A stretch of 64,000 nucleotides of DNA, from assembly GCF_010111755.1 (NCBI RefSeq), contig NC_088963.1, positions 186,001 to 250,000 on the forward strand, in the 5' to 3' direction. Below are positions 39,138 through 50,397 of the stretch, piece by piece (the stretch's first letter is position 1; each line of letters opens with the position of its first letter). Source of the stretch: Nakaseomyces glabratus (Eukaryota; Ascomycota; Saccharomycetes; Saccharomycetales; Saccharomycetaceae). Both the position numbers and the translations under genes were made by a program. The notes under the pieces are model-generated. The model was not told where the DNA came from and ran no database searches. It worked only from the letters and a program-made list of their open reading frames with translations.

Positions 39138-40403
39138 TCATAGCAAAGCGACGGCGACAGCAGCGACGGCACCGAAGAAGGAGCCGGCTGGGAAGACTTC
39201 TTGGGCGGCGGCACCCTTAGACTTCTTGGTCTTGGTGGAGGAAGTGGAAGCAGTGTCGTTGGATCTGGCGGTAACAGTAGCGGAAGCGGAGGAAGAGGCG
39301 GAAGAAGAGCGGGATCTGGAAGACATGCTGATGGAAGTGGAAGTAGCACCGTTCTTGCAGACGAAGGAGTCACCTTGGATGGCACCCTTGCTTTGTAGGG
39401 ACTTCAAAGGAGAGCAGGAGAAGTTACCGGAGACGGTGTTGAAAGTGGCACCACCTCTGACGGACTTCAAGGAGGACAAGTCCAAAGTGGTGAAGTTACC
39501 GGTGATGTCGATGGCACCGCCGACAGTTTGGACGTTCTTCAAACCGTCGATGGTCTTCAAGTTAGTGTTGTTGGCGACGACCAGACCACCGCCGACGGAG
39601 GTCAAGTTCAAGAAGGACAACTGGGTCAAGTCATCGTTGGAGACAACGGATAGGGATTGACCGACCTTGGACAAGTGGGTCAAGTTCAAAGTGGAGATGG
39701 TGTTGTTGATGAAACCCAGGGAGGCGTTAACGGACTCCAGCTTGGCGAAAGAGGCGTTTTGGACGTCTCTCAAGGTGATGTTGTTGGCCCAGATCAAGTT
39801 GTCAAAGGACACGGCGGTTTCATCGGCGTTGGAGGCGAATTGCAAAGCACCTGACACGGATTCCAAAGAGGACTTGAAAGAGTTCAAGTATCTGTTGTTG
39901 TTGATGTTTAGGACGTTGACCTCTTTCAAAGAGCCGAAACCTTCGACGGACTCCAAAGAGGTGTCGGAGACGACGATGTTGTTGGCGGATTGCAAGTTAG
40001 TGTTGAAAGTGGAGATGGCTGGCAGAGTGATCAAGTTGATGGTGTCGACTTCTTCCAGCGCACCGAAGGACGCAGTGGTCAAGATGGTCAAGTCCTGCAT
40101 GTTCAAAGCACCGGTGATCTCCTTGACGGAGTCAGCAGCAAAAGAGCCCAAGGAGGTGGCATTGTAGATTCTCAAAGAACCATCGATCTTCTTGACACCG
40201 GCTAGCGCAGCAGAGCCAAGAGCACCAGTGATGGTCAAGTTACCAACAATGGTCTCACACCCGCTGTACTTGTCCAGATCAGACTGTGCAGTAGCAGTAG
40301 CACTGCTACCAAGAGAACACCCAGATGGAACATCGTCAGATGTAGAGTTCTGACCCAAAACAGAAGTAGCCATAGCGGCATATACCAATGATGTGACCTT
40401 CAT
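39138..40403 (-). CDS. ECM33: ECM33, GPI-anchored cell-wall protein
   Basis: Ecm33 is a GPI-linked surface glycoprotein of the Sps2/Ecm33 family needed for cell-wall integrity. The 421-residue protein (S. cerevisiae 429) begins with a signal peptide (MKVTSLVYAAMATSVLG, cleavage likely near QNST). It continues with receptor-L-like leucine-rich repeats carrying many N-x-S/T sites, then a Ser/Thr-rich stalk (about 350-390). It ends in a hydrophobic GPI signal (FFGAVAAVAVALL). Codon use is strongly biased, indicating high expression. S. cerevisiae ECM33 has an intron near its 5' end; here the frame is continuous from ATG. It is divergent from SLM4 as in S. cerevisiae. Confidence 0.96.
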   Translation of the reverse strand: MKVTSLVYAAMATSVLGQNSTSDDVPSGCSLGSSATATAQSDLDKYSGCETIVGNLTITGALGSAALAGVKKIDGSLRIYNATSLGSFAADSVKEITGALNMQDLTILTTASFGALEEVDTINLITLPAISTFNTNLQSANNIVVSDTSLESVEGFGSLKEVNVLNINNNRYLNSFKSSLESVSGALQFASNADETAVSFDNLIWANNITLRDVQNASFAKLESVNASLGFINNTISTLNLTHLSKVGQSLSVVSNDDLTQLSFLNLTSVGGGLVVANNTNLKTIDGLKNVQTVGGAIDITGNFTTLDLSSLKSVRGGATFNTVSGNFSCSPLKSLQSKGAIQGDSFVCKNGATSTSISMSSRSRSSSASSSASATVTARSNDTASTSSTKTKKSKGAAAQEVFPAGSFFGAVAAVAVALL

Positions 40404-40501
40404 TATTTTATTTTATTTGTTTTTTTATTGTAATTCGTCGTTGTTTCCTTTCTCCTCCCGATTCCCCACCAGTATGTGTCTTGCTACCCAAGGGCACTAG
40501 C

Positions 40502-40509
40502 TTTATATA
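40502..40509 (-). promoter_or_regulatory. ECM33 TATA box
   Basis: TATATAAA on the minus strand lies about 100 bp upstream of the ECM33 ATG. It fits a strong, regulated cell-wall gene promoter. Confidence 0.65.
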
Positions 40510-40811
40510 GCTTCACCCAGAAGTGAAAAAAATTTTTCATTTTCCCGTTTTGTTTGTTTGTGTTTTCTCGTCCGTTTACTGCGCTCTCTCTCTCCCCCTC
40601 TGATGTTTACCAATTTCTCTGTTGGTACCACACAAACACCCGCAGCAAGTTTCGGTTATTTTTCCCGTCTCTCTCCCGTCCCTCTCTCTCTACGGGTGTT
40701 TCTTCGTGTGATGACACGACCCAGACCGCGTTTTTGGGTGTCCCGCGCGCACTTCTGGGTCGCCAGGTACCGCATTGTCTTGCGTGTCAACATATAGTGT
40801 TCTTGTATTGA

Positions 40812-40879
40812 CATACAATACAATACAATACAACAATACAACAATACAACACAATACAACACAATACAATACAACAACA
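40812..40879. repeat. CAATA/CAACA microsatellite
   Basis: About 68 bp consists of CAATA pentamers mixed with CAACAATA and CAACA variants. It lies between the ECM33 and SLM4 promoters and is a likely length polymorphism. Confidence 0.9.
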
Positions 40880-41032
40880 CATCAATATAACGTTTGTGGT
40901 AATACCATAATATAACTGTGTACCCCCCCCCTCTCTCGTGGGAGCGTGGCTCACGACCTGAGGTTTGGGTATTTCTTGTCTTGGCCCTTTCGAAACTAGC
41001 AAGTTCATTCCCCTCTTAGAAGTAGCACAGAA

Positions 41033-41488
41033 ATGATACACTCTCGAAACGTACAGGCGCTGCTGGACGGTATGCTCGGCGGGTGCGACGTGCTGGAGGG
41101 CACCGTGCCGGTGCCCGCCCTGCACAGCGTAGCTCTGCTCTCCGCAGACACGGGATCCATCATATCCTTCAGCAAAGAGCACGACCTCGAGCATGGCCCA
41201 GCGGAGCACGACTCCCTCAACAACTTGCGTATCATGGCACTGCTGGTCAAGGACAAGTTCTCCTCGGACGAGAAGAAGTCCTGCGAGAAGGGCTACGACC
41301 TCGACGGCGGCCACAGGGCGTACACCTACGACGTCGAGGACCTGCACGCCAGCGTGACCAGGATCCCCGATAGCGACCTCCTGCTCATGCTCCTCGCCCA
41401 CAGAGACTTCCCTTACGGGCTGCTCAACATGAAGCTCAAGGCGTGTGTGAAGTCGTTCGCACAGCTATACGGATACAGGCTCGGTTAG
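41033..41488 (+). CDS. SLM4: SLM4/EGO3, EGO (Ragulator-like) complex subunit
   Basis: Slm4/Ego3 is a roadblock-fold subunit of the EGO complex on the vacuole, which anchors Gtr1-Gtr2 and supports TORC1 signalling. The 151-residue protein (S. cerevisiae 162) keeps the family blocks SLNNLRIMALLVKDKFS, YTYDVEDLHASVTRIPDSDLLL and the final QLYGYRLG. The ATG at 41033 gives the expected N-terminus (MIHSRNVQALLD). Its first 120 coding bases are about 68% GC by my count, far above the AT-rich surroundings. It is divergent from ECM33, as YBR077C is from YBR078W. Confidence 0.94.
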   Translation: MIHSRNVQALLDGMLGGCDVLEGTVPVPALHSVALLSADTGSIISFSKEHDLEHGPAEHDSLNNLRIMALLVKDKFSSDEKKSCEKGYDLDGGHRAYTYDVEDLHASVTRIPDSDLLLMLLAHRDFPYGLLNMKLKACVKSFAQLYGYRLG

Positions 41489-43610
41489 CGGGGCCACCTC
41501 GCGGTACTGCGCCCGAAGCACAAGACCAAATCTATACTCTTTATACAATACACTGCTACAAGACATTGCTATACCATAATCCACAGTTGACCTAACCCGT
41601 TCAAGGGCTTCATGAGAGATCCATGCTGATATGTTTTCAAGTTTGTTTTTTTTTGTTACAATCCGCAGCTGTGTTATACCTGAAGTGCGCTAGTGAGTGT
41701 TGTTATATCCCCCGGGTGAGGGTGAAAGTAAGCCCTCTTTGCCGATATAACACCCACTTACCACACCAAGGTTGCTGTGTTGCGGGTTGTGCTAAAAATA
41801 TCTAGTCTGTCTCACCCCCCCTCCAAATCCCGATATTAACAGAAAGGCCATCTTAATTTATAAAACTGCGATTTAATTACAACGGGAAACCAAACAGTAT
41901 ACTCTTCAGTGCAAGATGCTCTCAGCACAAGTTACTCTCATTTGCAAGACACCCGCAGCAATACAACTGCGACATCGAACCCGGATATGAGCCCCGAAGT
42001 GAATCTGCCTCCCTAACGTTAGCGAATGTCTCGAATAGCCAGAACTGTCCGATATATCGAAAATTATATCAAATATTCCTTCACTAGCTCTGTATTGAAA
42101 ACACGTAGGTTAGGTAATGTCCACATATAAAGTATTTATTATTCAATTTAAATTAATCAAAATGAGAACACAGAGTTTAACCCACTGAGTTCTTCTGGTG
42201 AGTCAATAAGATAATCATCCTATCATTTTTTTGTCAGGACTACTTGTCTCATTCTGACACTGCAATAGCATGGACATACCCCACAACATTTGATTTAGAG
42301 GATTAATCTGCTCAAAATACCTCCCAACAGTAAGCACAGCTATTTGTTAATCCTCATCTACGCTTTATCCCTCTTCCTCACCACTCCTTCTCTCATACTT
42401 TCTCAATTACACTTGAGCTTCTTTAAAATGATTTGCGGAATGGGTCTTACGATGAGCTCAGGAAAAAGAAAAAAAAGGCAGTACAGAAAAGCACGATAGA
42501 AAACTTAATAGGGATGCGAGACTCGGTGAAGGTTGGTGTTTTGTGCAGACTCAAAATAAGGACAGAGAAACAGATTGGTCTGTAATTGTCCTTCGAAACG
42601 TTGACAGGTTTGCTTGAGCACAATGGTAGGCAGGAAATTCATCATGACGGTGGACTCAAAATCCAGTTTCCTCGACAGACAGGATCTATCACAATTAAAG
42701 GAATTTCACATTAGCAAATACATGTTGTGATCGGTGGACATTGTCCCCAGAAGGAGGCAGCCTTTGCAACAGAACATGGGGAGTTTGCGGAAGAGATAAC
42801 TCTCATCAAAGTGAGAGCAACTTAGTACAAGCAATATGATTAGATCCAAGTGAACTACAAAAATATCTATTAGCAAAAACAGAATTCCTTATAATGAAAA
42901 GGAGACTGTTTGTTTAATTAATACAAGTTTATGTGTCGAAGCCTTTGAAAATAGAAAACGATTTTCTCCCTCTCTTGATGCCCTGTTGATAAAAATAGAA
43001 AGATTTGATAAATAGTCAGTTAAGATTCTTCGGCAAAATTAGTTATTAATTGAATCTCAATCAGATTAAGATTCTTTTTCCTGAATCTTCTTATCATGCC
43101 CATAGCCTTCCAAGATGTTTACAATTGACTTCTATTCCCAGATGTAGAGCGAAGTTAAGACGAGCTTGTTTGTAATAATGAAACTAAACCTCATTAATAT
43201 TAAATTAGCTATAACTGTATGAAAAACGCATTAAATAACTTAAGAGTAAAAGAAAAGAAAAAGTAAAATAGAAAAAAATAGAGAGTACACTTGAGAGAAT
43301 ATCCAGCCCATGAGTAAAGCAAGGAGAGGTATTCTCAAATCCATTTTGAAATAAAAGATGTAATATATCGAATTAAAAATCTTAGTAGATTGATAAGTTG
43401 AGATTGGCCAAAAAACAATAAGATCCTTTTGTTGAAAAAGGTATCACAAAAAAATTAATGATTAAATTGGAAATGAGAAAGAAAAATAAAACATTATTAG
43501 AACTGAAAGTATAATTATTGTTCTTGTGAATCTTGTGCTGTAGATAGAGCAAACACTTAGCAAGTGGAAGAATAAATTGAATGCAATATACTAATGGAGG
43601 GATAGTGAGA
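41489..43610. other. Convergent intergenic region SLM4 / zinc-finger gene
   Basis: This 2.1-kb gap lies between two convergent stop codons, unusually long for such a gap in yeast. It holds a nested hairpin at 41701-41752, a 7-C run at 41815-41821 and AT-rich sequence elsewhere. A minus-strand frame at 43382-43648 (88 residues) is hydrophobic but unrecognised and partly overlaps the zinc-finger gene. No gene is supported, but a non-coding RNA is possible. Confidence 0.5.
41701..41752. repeat. Nested inverted repeat / hairpin
   Basis: TGTTATATC at 41701-41709 pairs perfectly with GATATAACA at 41744-41752. Inside it GAGGG at 41718-41722 pairs with CCCTC at 41733-41737 around a 10-nt loop. The flanks are locally GC-richer than the surroundings. 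It is either a folded transcript element or a short inverted-repeat remnant. Confidence 0.6.
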
Positions 43611-44558
43611 TCATATTGATGAAGCTTCACCTCCTTGGTGTAAAACATTTAGGTATGGTTTGCATAGAACATCATTATTTAGTGGAGTAGCAGAACCAGA
43701 AACATCCACCTCTGATGGGTAGCCATCGCTTACGTAAGTGGATGTTGTAGTGTTTGAAGTCTTTCTCTTTTTCTGTACTCTTGATGAAGTTCTTTTACTA
43801 CTTTGAAGAAGCTGCTTTGCAGTTGGCTTCTCAGCACAGATCTCACCGGTCGGTAGAATGTAAGCACCATTACTTAGTTTGAAGTGTAGCTTGTAGTGTC
43901 TCAACATGTTAGACTTGGCGTTGAAGCTCTTCGTACAGTTATCAAATGGACATGGGTAAGGCTTTTCACCTGTGTGGATATTCATGTGTGTACTTAGCGA
44001 GCTTGGTCTTTTGAACTTCTTGAGACATACTTTGCAAATGAATTTAGTGTCTTCTGATGTCTTATTTATCTCGGCTTGTGCAGAGAACTTCTCATCAAAA
44101 GCGTTTGAAGTTTCATCATCTGCAGGTTGTATGCAGGAAGACTTGGGCGATACACTTTCTTCAACTTTCTGCAATGATGGTGGGTAAGCTTCAGCCATCT
44201 TTACTACTTCATCTCTTGGGTATGGAAGTTCGTTTTTGAAGTGGTATTGAGAATCGCTATCGCGCTTTTGTAGCATATCTGGGTGTTCTAATGAGATAAA
44301 ACCTTCGGACTTTAGAGTATCTCTTCTGGAGTTTGTATCCAGTTCGAAAACACTAGATGGTTCATCTGATATTATAGAGTCTGTTTCATTGAAAAGCTTT
44401 TCGTAACTTTCGTTGTACATGGAGAAAGGCTGAATAACCGTGGTGTTTTGGATAGCGGGGAGACTCATGTCATTGAAGCAGTCTAAGTAGTCGTCTATCT
44501 TGAAACGCTCTTCATCATCTAGCATGAAGGAGTTTAAAGGATTACTTTCAAAAATCAT
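43611..44558 (-). CDS. C2H2 zinc-finger transcription factor (Cmr3/YPR015C-like)
   Basis: The 315-residue protein has two adjacent C2H2 fingers: C175-C178-H191-H195 and C203-C208-H221-H225, joined by the standard TGEKPY linker. The finger helices (RPSSLSTHMNIH and AKSNMLRHYKLH) recall, from memory, the S. cerevisiae Cmr3/YPR015C group; orthology is not established. The N-terminal half is acidic and Ser/Pro-rich, as in activation regions, and a basic KRTSSRVQKKRK stretch after the fingers is a likely nuclear signal. It lies between SLM4 and ECM8, where S. cerevisiae has no such gene, and has a 7.3-kb upstream region. Targets are unknown. Confidence 0.85.
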   Translation of the reverse strand: MIFESNPLNSFMLDDEERFKIDDYLDCFNDMSLPAIQNTTVIQPFSMYNESYEKLFNETDSIISDEPSSVFELDTNSRRDTLKSEGFISLEHPDMLQKRDSDSQYHFKNELPYPRDEVVKMAEAYPPSLQKVEESVSPKSSCIQPADDETSNAFDEKFSAQAEINKTSEDTKFICKVCLKKFKRPSSLSTHMNIHTGEKPYPCPFDNCTKSFNAKSNMLRHYKLHFKLSNGAYILPTGEICAEKPTAKQLLQSSKRTSSRVQKKRKTSNTTTSTYVSDGYPSEVDVSGSATPLNNDVLCKPYLNVLHQGGEASSI

Positions 44559-46419
44559 CTTTCACTGGTAGTTTATTGTCTTTTTCTATCAGCGAGATAT
44601 TGGAATACTAGTTATATCCTAGTAATCAGTTATTTCTTAATAGTATGTGAATTGTATTAAAACCTTTTGATACCAGCAAAAAGGTTTATAATATTGTATT
44701 CTAGAAATAGCAGGTGTTGTGGGCTTCTCTTTGTGTGATGTATCTCTATTTTCGCTCTGGAGTGTGAGAAAAAATGGGATACTATATATTTGTTTGACTG
44801 ATGTCTATTATAGGTAAGCCAAAAATATACTTGATGTTTGGTTTTGTTTGTCTATAACTATAACAATATAAATGTAAAATAAATAGGAAAATGGAAAGCC
44901 ATATCAACGGACATCAACCATCAGGAATTCAAAGATCTGGGTCTATATTTATAATATTTCCAAAAGGGTGGTTTTTCACAGTTCATTTTCCTCCTCGACT
45001 CTAAAGCAATTAATGTCAAGTTGCATTAAGGAAAAGGTTCAGTAATCTTTGTAAAATATTATGGTAATCCCATCTACTTTTTTTTTCCTTCCACTAGTAT
45101 TTTGTTTGCAATTGCTTGCTAATCTACGGTTGATACAGAAGAAAAGTAGGCAGTGAAAAGAAAAAGGCCCTTTTTCCAGTTTTCTCTATGAACTGTAGGT
45201 ATCTATGTAGTGCTCTGTTATTCAGTAATATTCACTTTTGTAAATTACTGATATGTTAGAAACATCTAATAATTTCATATTTTTTTTTCTAAATTTTTTT
45301 TTTTTCAGGTCAAGAGGGCCATAAAGTGAAGAAGGGGAGGGAGTGAAAAGCTGGCCCTATTCCCACTGCAGGAAGCGTACTGAACAAAGTATTGATGGGA
45401 ATTAGATCCGTCAAATTTACCCATAAGATTACTAAAAGAACTTGCAAAAGGGCATTGGTGCGGCGAAGCAGTGCAAAAGCACGGAACTTATTCTCTTTAA
45501 ATTAGTGGGTAGAAATGAAGGAGAAGAAGTTCATTCAAAAGTACATTTTTCTTTTTTTATTATTAGAAAATGATTAACAAAGAGAGCGAAACTGGGTCAT
45601 AATTCCCTAGTGGAGAAAGCGGAGAAAAGGACCAACGAAGGTCTCGAACATCATCATGGTAAATGATTAAAATGTTCTTTGAGTAGGGACACAGGGAACA
45701 ATCACTGCAGGGGAAGGAAAATGGAAGACTCCAAAAAGAAGGAATCGAACTGAAATTTTACGGGTTTGAGAACGTTTTCCTAGCATGGAAGAAGAAGAAG
45801 AAGAAAAAGCTTCTCAAGTACTCACAGAAAGATGCGTGCATCTGTGTACATAAAAAATTCTGTTCGATTTTCTATGTCTCATTTTCTCTGGTTTCATGTA
45901 TGGAAGGCTTATAGTTTCCTCTTTAACGGACGGACAGTTCAGATTTTTTGAGATCGGAGACAGTGTTTCATCCGTAGAAGAAGAAAAAAGATCCTGGAAG
46001 ATGTATGGAAGTACACGAAGGAAAGACCAATCCTGCTACCAGCATTTCTGTGCTCTCTCCCTGTAATTTACCCTTTTAAGGTTCCCTGATAATCACTGCG
46101 AGATTTTTCTTTCACAATACCCCCTCCTCCTACAGTACTTGTAACGGCTTTTCTTCTGTTCCCTCCTTCTATTCCCACATCCCACGTACCTGGTTTCTAT
46201 TCCGCTTTCAGCTCCTTCTCAAATCTCTCCCACAGTTCCCCGAGAATCACCCCTAGAAGGCGTTGTGCACAACTTTCTTCTAGATTGTAATATTCTTGTA
46301 ATGTTCACCCAACACGTATTATTCAGAAATTGCAAAAGACCTCCTGTTAACCCTCATTCGATTTTGTAATCTCAACCCACAACCTTCACCTGAGTGACAA
46401 ACCACCGTAGGAACAGGGT

Positions 46420-46429
46420 CCCCCCCCCC
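46420..46429 (+). repeat. Run of 10 C
   Basis: This is the longest of at least 14 G or C homopolymers of 7 or more bases in the intergenic DNA of this window. Confidence 0.9.
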
Positions 46430-49400
46430 GACCACAAGATGGAAAGGGTTCTTCGTGCTTTGCCTACACACTCCCTAATTTTCGTACTTTTTATTTTTGT
46501 TCAAGTTGAGTTCTGTGCTATTCTTCCAACTATCAATTCTGCCAGAACATCCACTTTCCTCCTCTGGCCACGTTCTGGCTGGTAGACGGAATTTCCTAAG
46601 CACAGCAAATTCCATGCCTCTCCATATCCTTCTTGGGTTTCCCCCCCCCTCCTCCTACTCTGATTTCTCAACATCGGGGATAAACCAAAGCTAAAACTTG
46701 AGTGACTGTGCAAATGATCAATGCCCAAAGAATGAACCGTATCTCTCCTTTAGAGTTGCTCAGTCTCTCGCGCAGCAGCTGGTCTCAAATAATTTCATTG
46801 CTAACAACACTGTGTGAAATTGCAGATGTTCGAGAATTTCACTGCAGCTCCTTCTCTACATATACACCTAAATAGGAAATTGAATAAAGAGAAGCTCCTT
46901 CCACAGATCATGTCGTTGAGATGAGTGGGAAAAAGCCCTAGAGAGAGCGTTACCCAAAAAAGGAGGTCCCCGTTAGAGGACAAACAAGGAAGGAGGGGCG
47001 AACGGTCATTGAACGGGCAGTGTATAAAACAAAGGAAGGTGATAAACATTTGCTTGCTGGAATTCGTAGTATCTGTTGTTTTGTTTCTGTTTCTCTGCAA
47101 CTGCGGAGACAGATACGTACGGGTAAAAAAGAAGGCTTGTTACAAAGCACTCCTCCCAGCTGGGATTATAGTCATACAGCATTTCTTACTACGCATATTC
47201 CTACTTCATTTTTAGTCACTTACACACATTGTATACAGCACCAATCAAAAGTGTGCTTGTTGTGCTGCCATCTCTAAGTGGATATAACGAAAAGCAGCAC
47301 AGTAAGAGTTAGACTCTTTACTTTCTATCGGCTTTTCTTTTCTTATTCCTCTGATTGTTTCATAGTGAAAACGGAGGATCTGTGCAGCCCTTTCTACCAG
47401 GAATAAGTGTGTTTGCTGACTTCCATTACTACAATAATTTGTTATCAGGATACCATAAAATAGCGCGGGACAATCGATTAAAAAAACGCAATTAAGAGAG
47501 AGAAAGAAAAACACAGCTACCCCATTCACAGATCCACGTCCTTATCAAACTCAGTTCTACTTTGCTTGTATTTGTCACTCCTCGTTTTCTTCATTACAGT
47601 TGACGCTGCGACTACTGCAACTGTATCTGTCTTGGACATACAAACGCGAAGGGCACTATCCTGTTTAGCTCTTTCGACTTTTCTGTATGGATTCGATAAG
47701 TAAGGTGTTTTAAGAAAAACTAGTGATATAATTTAGAGTCCCGGATAGAATAGGGCTATACACATATGCCCTCTCTCTCTCCTTCTCTTTGTCCCTCTAC
47801 TGCAAGAAGAAGAAAAGGAAAACTCAATTTCAATTACTGTGTATTGAAATTTAGAGAAAGAAAAAAATCCCATTTAGCACTCATTGAAGAAAAAGAAAAG
47901 CTGACAAAGAAAGTATGCCGGCTCTGTCCATCCTACTTTAACCGGGTTTTCCCCTAGAGACTGTCTGTACAAATAGCGGTGAATTCGACAAAAAAAAAAT
48001 GATATACGATGTACGAAAGATTCAAGACAATAGGGGAAAGGGCGAAAATATAGCCAGAAAGAAGACGCGAGAGCTCTTAAAAAACCGCGTATTAAGTAAA
48101 CATGCCTAATGTGTTGTCACTTAGTTGTACCTCAGATAAACCTGCGTAGTTCATCTGTAATATGTTCTGTAAATCTGCTACAATTATATCATTGATGCCT
48201 GCATATGTATCTGTGCTGGATGTGTGCTAGATGAGTAACAGTGTTGAGTGCAATTGGGTATTCTCGAGGCGAGAGCTCACTCATGTTCTACAGAGGCCTA
48301 TGGGCATTTTAACGTTTTCAGAGTTACGTCTTCTATTGTTCTTGGGCTCTTTCTGTGTTGTTTCAAGGCTCACAAGGCTGTTATAGAATCAGAAGAAAAG
48401 AAGCACAGAGTGACTATTCTACTATTGATTGCTATCTGCTATTAAGAGTCAACTGTCGTTTTTTGCTCTATTTTTCTCTCACAGCACCCTGCACAAACGG
48501 CAACAGATATTGGAATATTGAAACGACAAAGTTGATTTCATTTCAATGTTCCAGACTCAATCATATAACAGGATTCACACAGAATTTTAACTGTACAAGC
48601 ACAACGTTGAAACTCAGCAAAACTACGGCCATACATACAAACGGCACCAAAAACCCTGCTGGCAAAGGAAACATGGTAGTCAAGCGCGGTGTTTCTTCTA
48701 TGTGACTTACGGTGTTTTGTTTTTGAGAATTCCTTGAGACGTTTAGGCACTTACACTGGAGTCTTGAACAGTCGCCTTGAAAGGGGTTAGTTTGGGGTTG
48801 TTTTGCTGCTATTTGTTCTTAAAGCTCATAGGAACCGTTGTGGAAGCCCATTATCTCGGAGATACCGAGTTCATCATAATACTTTATCTTGCTATTGTTT
48901 TTCGAGAATAGATAACCCATTTTAACAGCGCTGGTAATCCGTTTACTGTAATTGTTTTGTTGAAATGGAATGGATCGTGGCACTCGGCTTTCTGAACAAA
49001 CCCAAAATATCTTTAACACTATAGCATAAACGGGTTTACCAAGAACCACATTGGTGTGTCTGTTTAGTGCTGGACAAAAGAGAAACATACAGTGAATTGG
49101 TACTATGAAGTACTCATGTATTGTTAATACAAAGACATCCTGTGTAGTTTTTTCCAGCTACGTAATTGTCCGTTAAGTAGAAATTTCTCACTGAGTGAAT
49201 GGAATTTTTTTTAGGCAAGCATTGGACCATGAAAATGGCAATTTTTTTCTTGTTGGTAAGTTTCTATAAATAAATTCAATACACCATTTGGGCAATGGTA
49301 AGAAAGCGCCTTGTATTTCTTATGTGTGTGGGTTTATAATAATGGTTAAACTCACTTCTGTTCATCCATCTCTGCTGGGATGTTGGTATTGTCTTTGAAA

Positions 49401-49637
49401 AATTGCCAAACCTTTTCCAAGGATTGGTGGAACAATGGCAAAGTTATTTTAGGTATATGAGTTTTTATTGAGAGTATTCTGAGATAAGGATGGGAAGACC
49501 TTACACAAGGAAACTTGTTCTTCTGTAAACAAAGTAGGGTGAGAAAAGGAAAGGTGACCAAATAATGACGCCTTTGGGCATCGATAAGGCGAAGCTCAGA
49601 GCAAATATACAAAGCTGCTGGATTTGTTGTTTTCTGA

Positions 49638-49660
49638 AGCCACCCTTGTTTTTGGTGGCT
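49638..49660. repeat. Perfect 7-bp stem hairpin AGCCACC/GGTGGCT
   Basis: The 7-bp stem flanks a 9-nt CTTGTTTTT loop. It stands out in otherwise AT-rich sequence. Function is unknown; a transcript-end or protein-binding role is only a guess. Confidence 0.6.
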
Positions 49661-50370
49661 GTCTTCTCAATTACATAAGGGTCATCCGGCTAAATATCTC
49701 TGATGTTATGAGAAGGCTAGTGACTATTGCAGATACAATCTAAATGAATAGGGCTCAACAAAACAAGATGTTGCTTGTTCGAGAGGGTTATATGTTAATT
49801 TGACTCTGTTGGAACAGCATGACTTGGTTGCAAATAGGCACAGTCACATACAACTTCGTTGGGTCAACAATTACTGGCCCCCCAAACACTATTGTATTGG
49901 TCTTTTGGAATAGCCAACAATAAAGGGATAAAGTGCACCGGGAATCAACTTGTAGCGTTCAATACCCGCAGAGTATATACTCCCCCATTGTTCAACGTAT
50001 GGCAGCTCCTGCCTACACGCTTTTCAATGGAAGTAGGAATATGTAGCTAGATGTTACTTACATCATTGTTATGATGTCACAGTTACGTAGATCTCAATTC
50101 AACAACCTTCTTTTGATTTAAGATCTAACTGAGGCATTTTAAGTAATCTATGACAGTAGAAACTACTACTTGGCGGCGGGGGGAGGGAAGAAAGCCGTGG
50201 ACAATACCAGTAAATTAGCAAACATCCTTCACCATTTTCTGTGATCGTAACTGTTAAGGTAACATTCCTGCTTTTGCAACCCTTTTTTATCCATCTGTTT
50301 CTACTCAATTTACAGTTTCCTCCCGCGATGTTTAACTGCATCTTCTAAGTGAACAGTCCTTCCCTTCCCT

Positions 50371-50397
50371 TACCTCTCCGTACCTCTCCGTACCTCT
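50371..50397 (+). repeat. Tandem repeat TACCTCTCCG x2.7
   Basis: The 10-bp unit is repeated in the T/C-rich part of the gene desert. It is a likely polymorphic microrepeat. Confidence 0.75.

Larger units (their letters stand above)
40404..41032. other. Divergent promoter region ECM33 / SLM4
   Basis: This 629-bp region has a TATATAAA for ECM33 on the minus strand at 40502-40509 and T/C-rich tracts (40540-40690). It also holds a CAATA-type microsatellite at 40812-40879 and a run of 9 C at 40923-40931. No gene is supported. Confidence 0.6.

Noticed and set aside
41083..41373. Arg/Ala-rich frame overlapping SLM4
   Set aside because: It is the +1-type shadow of GC-rich SLM4; SLM4 itself is clearly conserved.
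47020..47150. U2 snRNA-like GTAGTATCTGTTGTTTT near 47070
   Set aside because: Only the short branch-recognition-like segment matches. The U2 5' end sequence upstream and the Sm site downstream were not found. The match is explained by a local inverted repeat (GTATCTGT/ACAGATAC).
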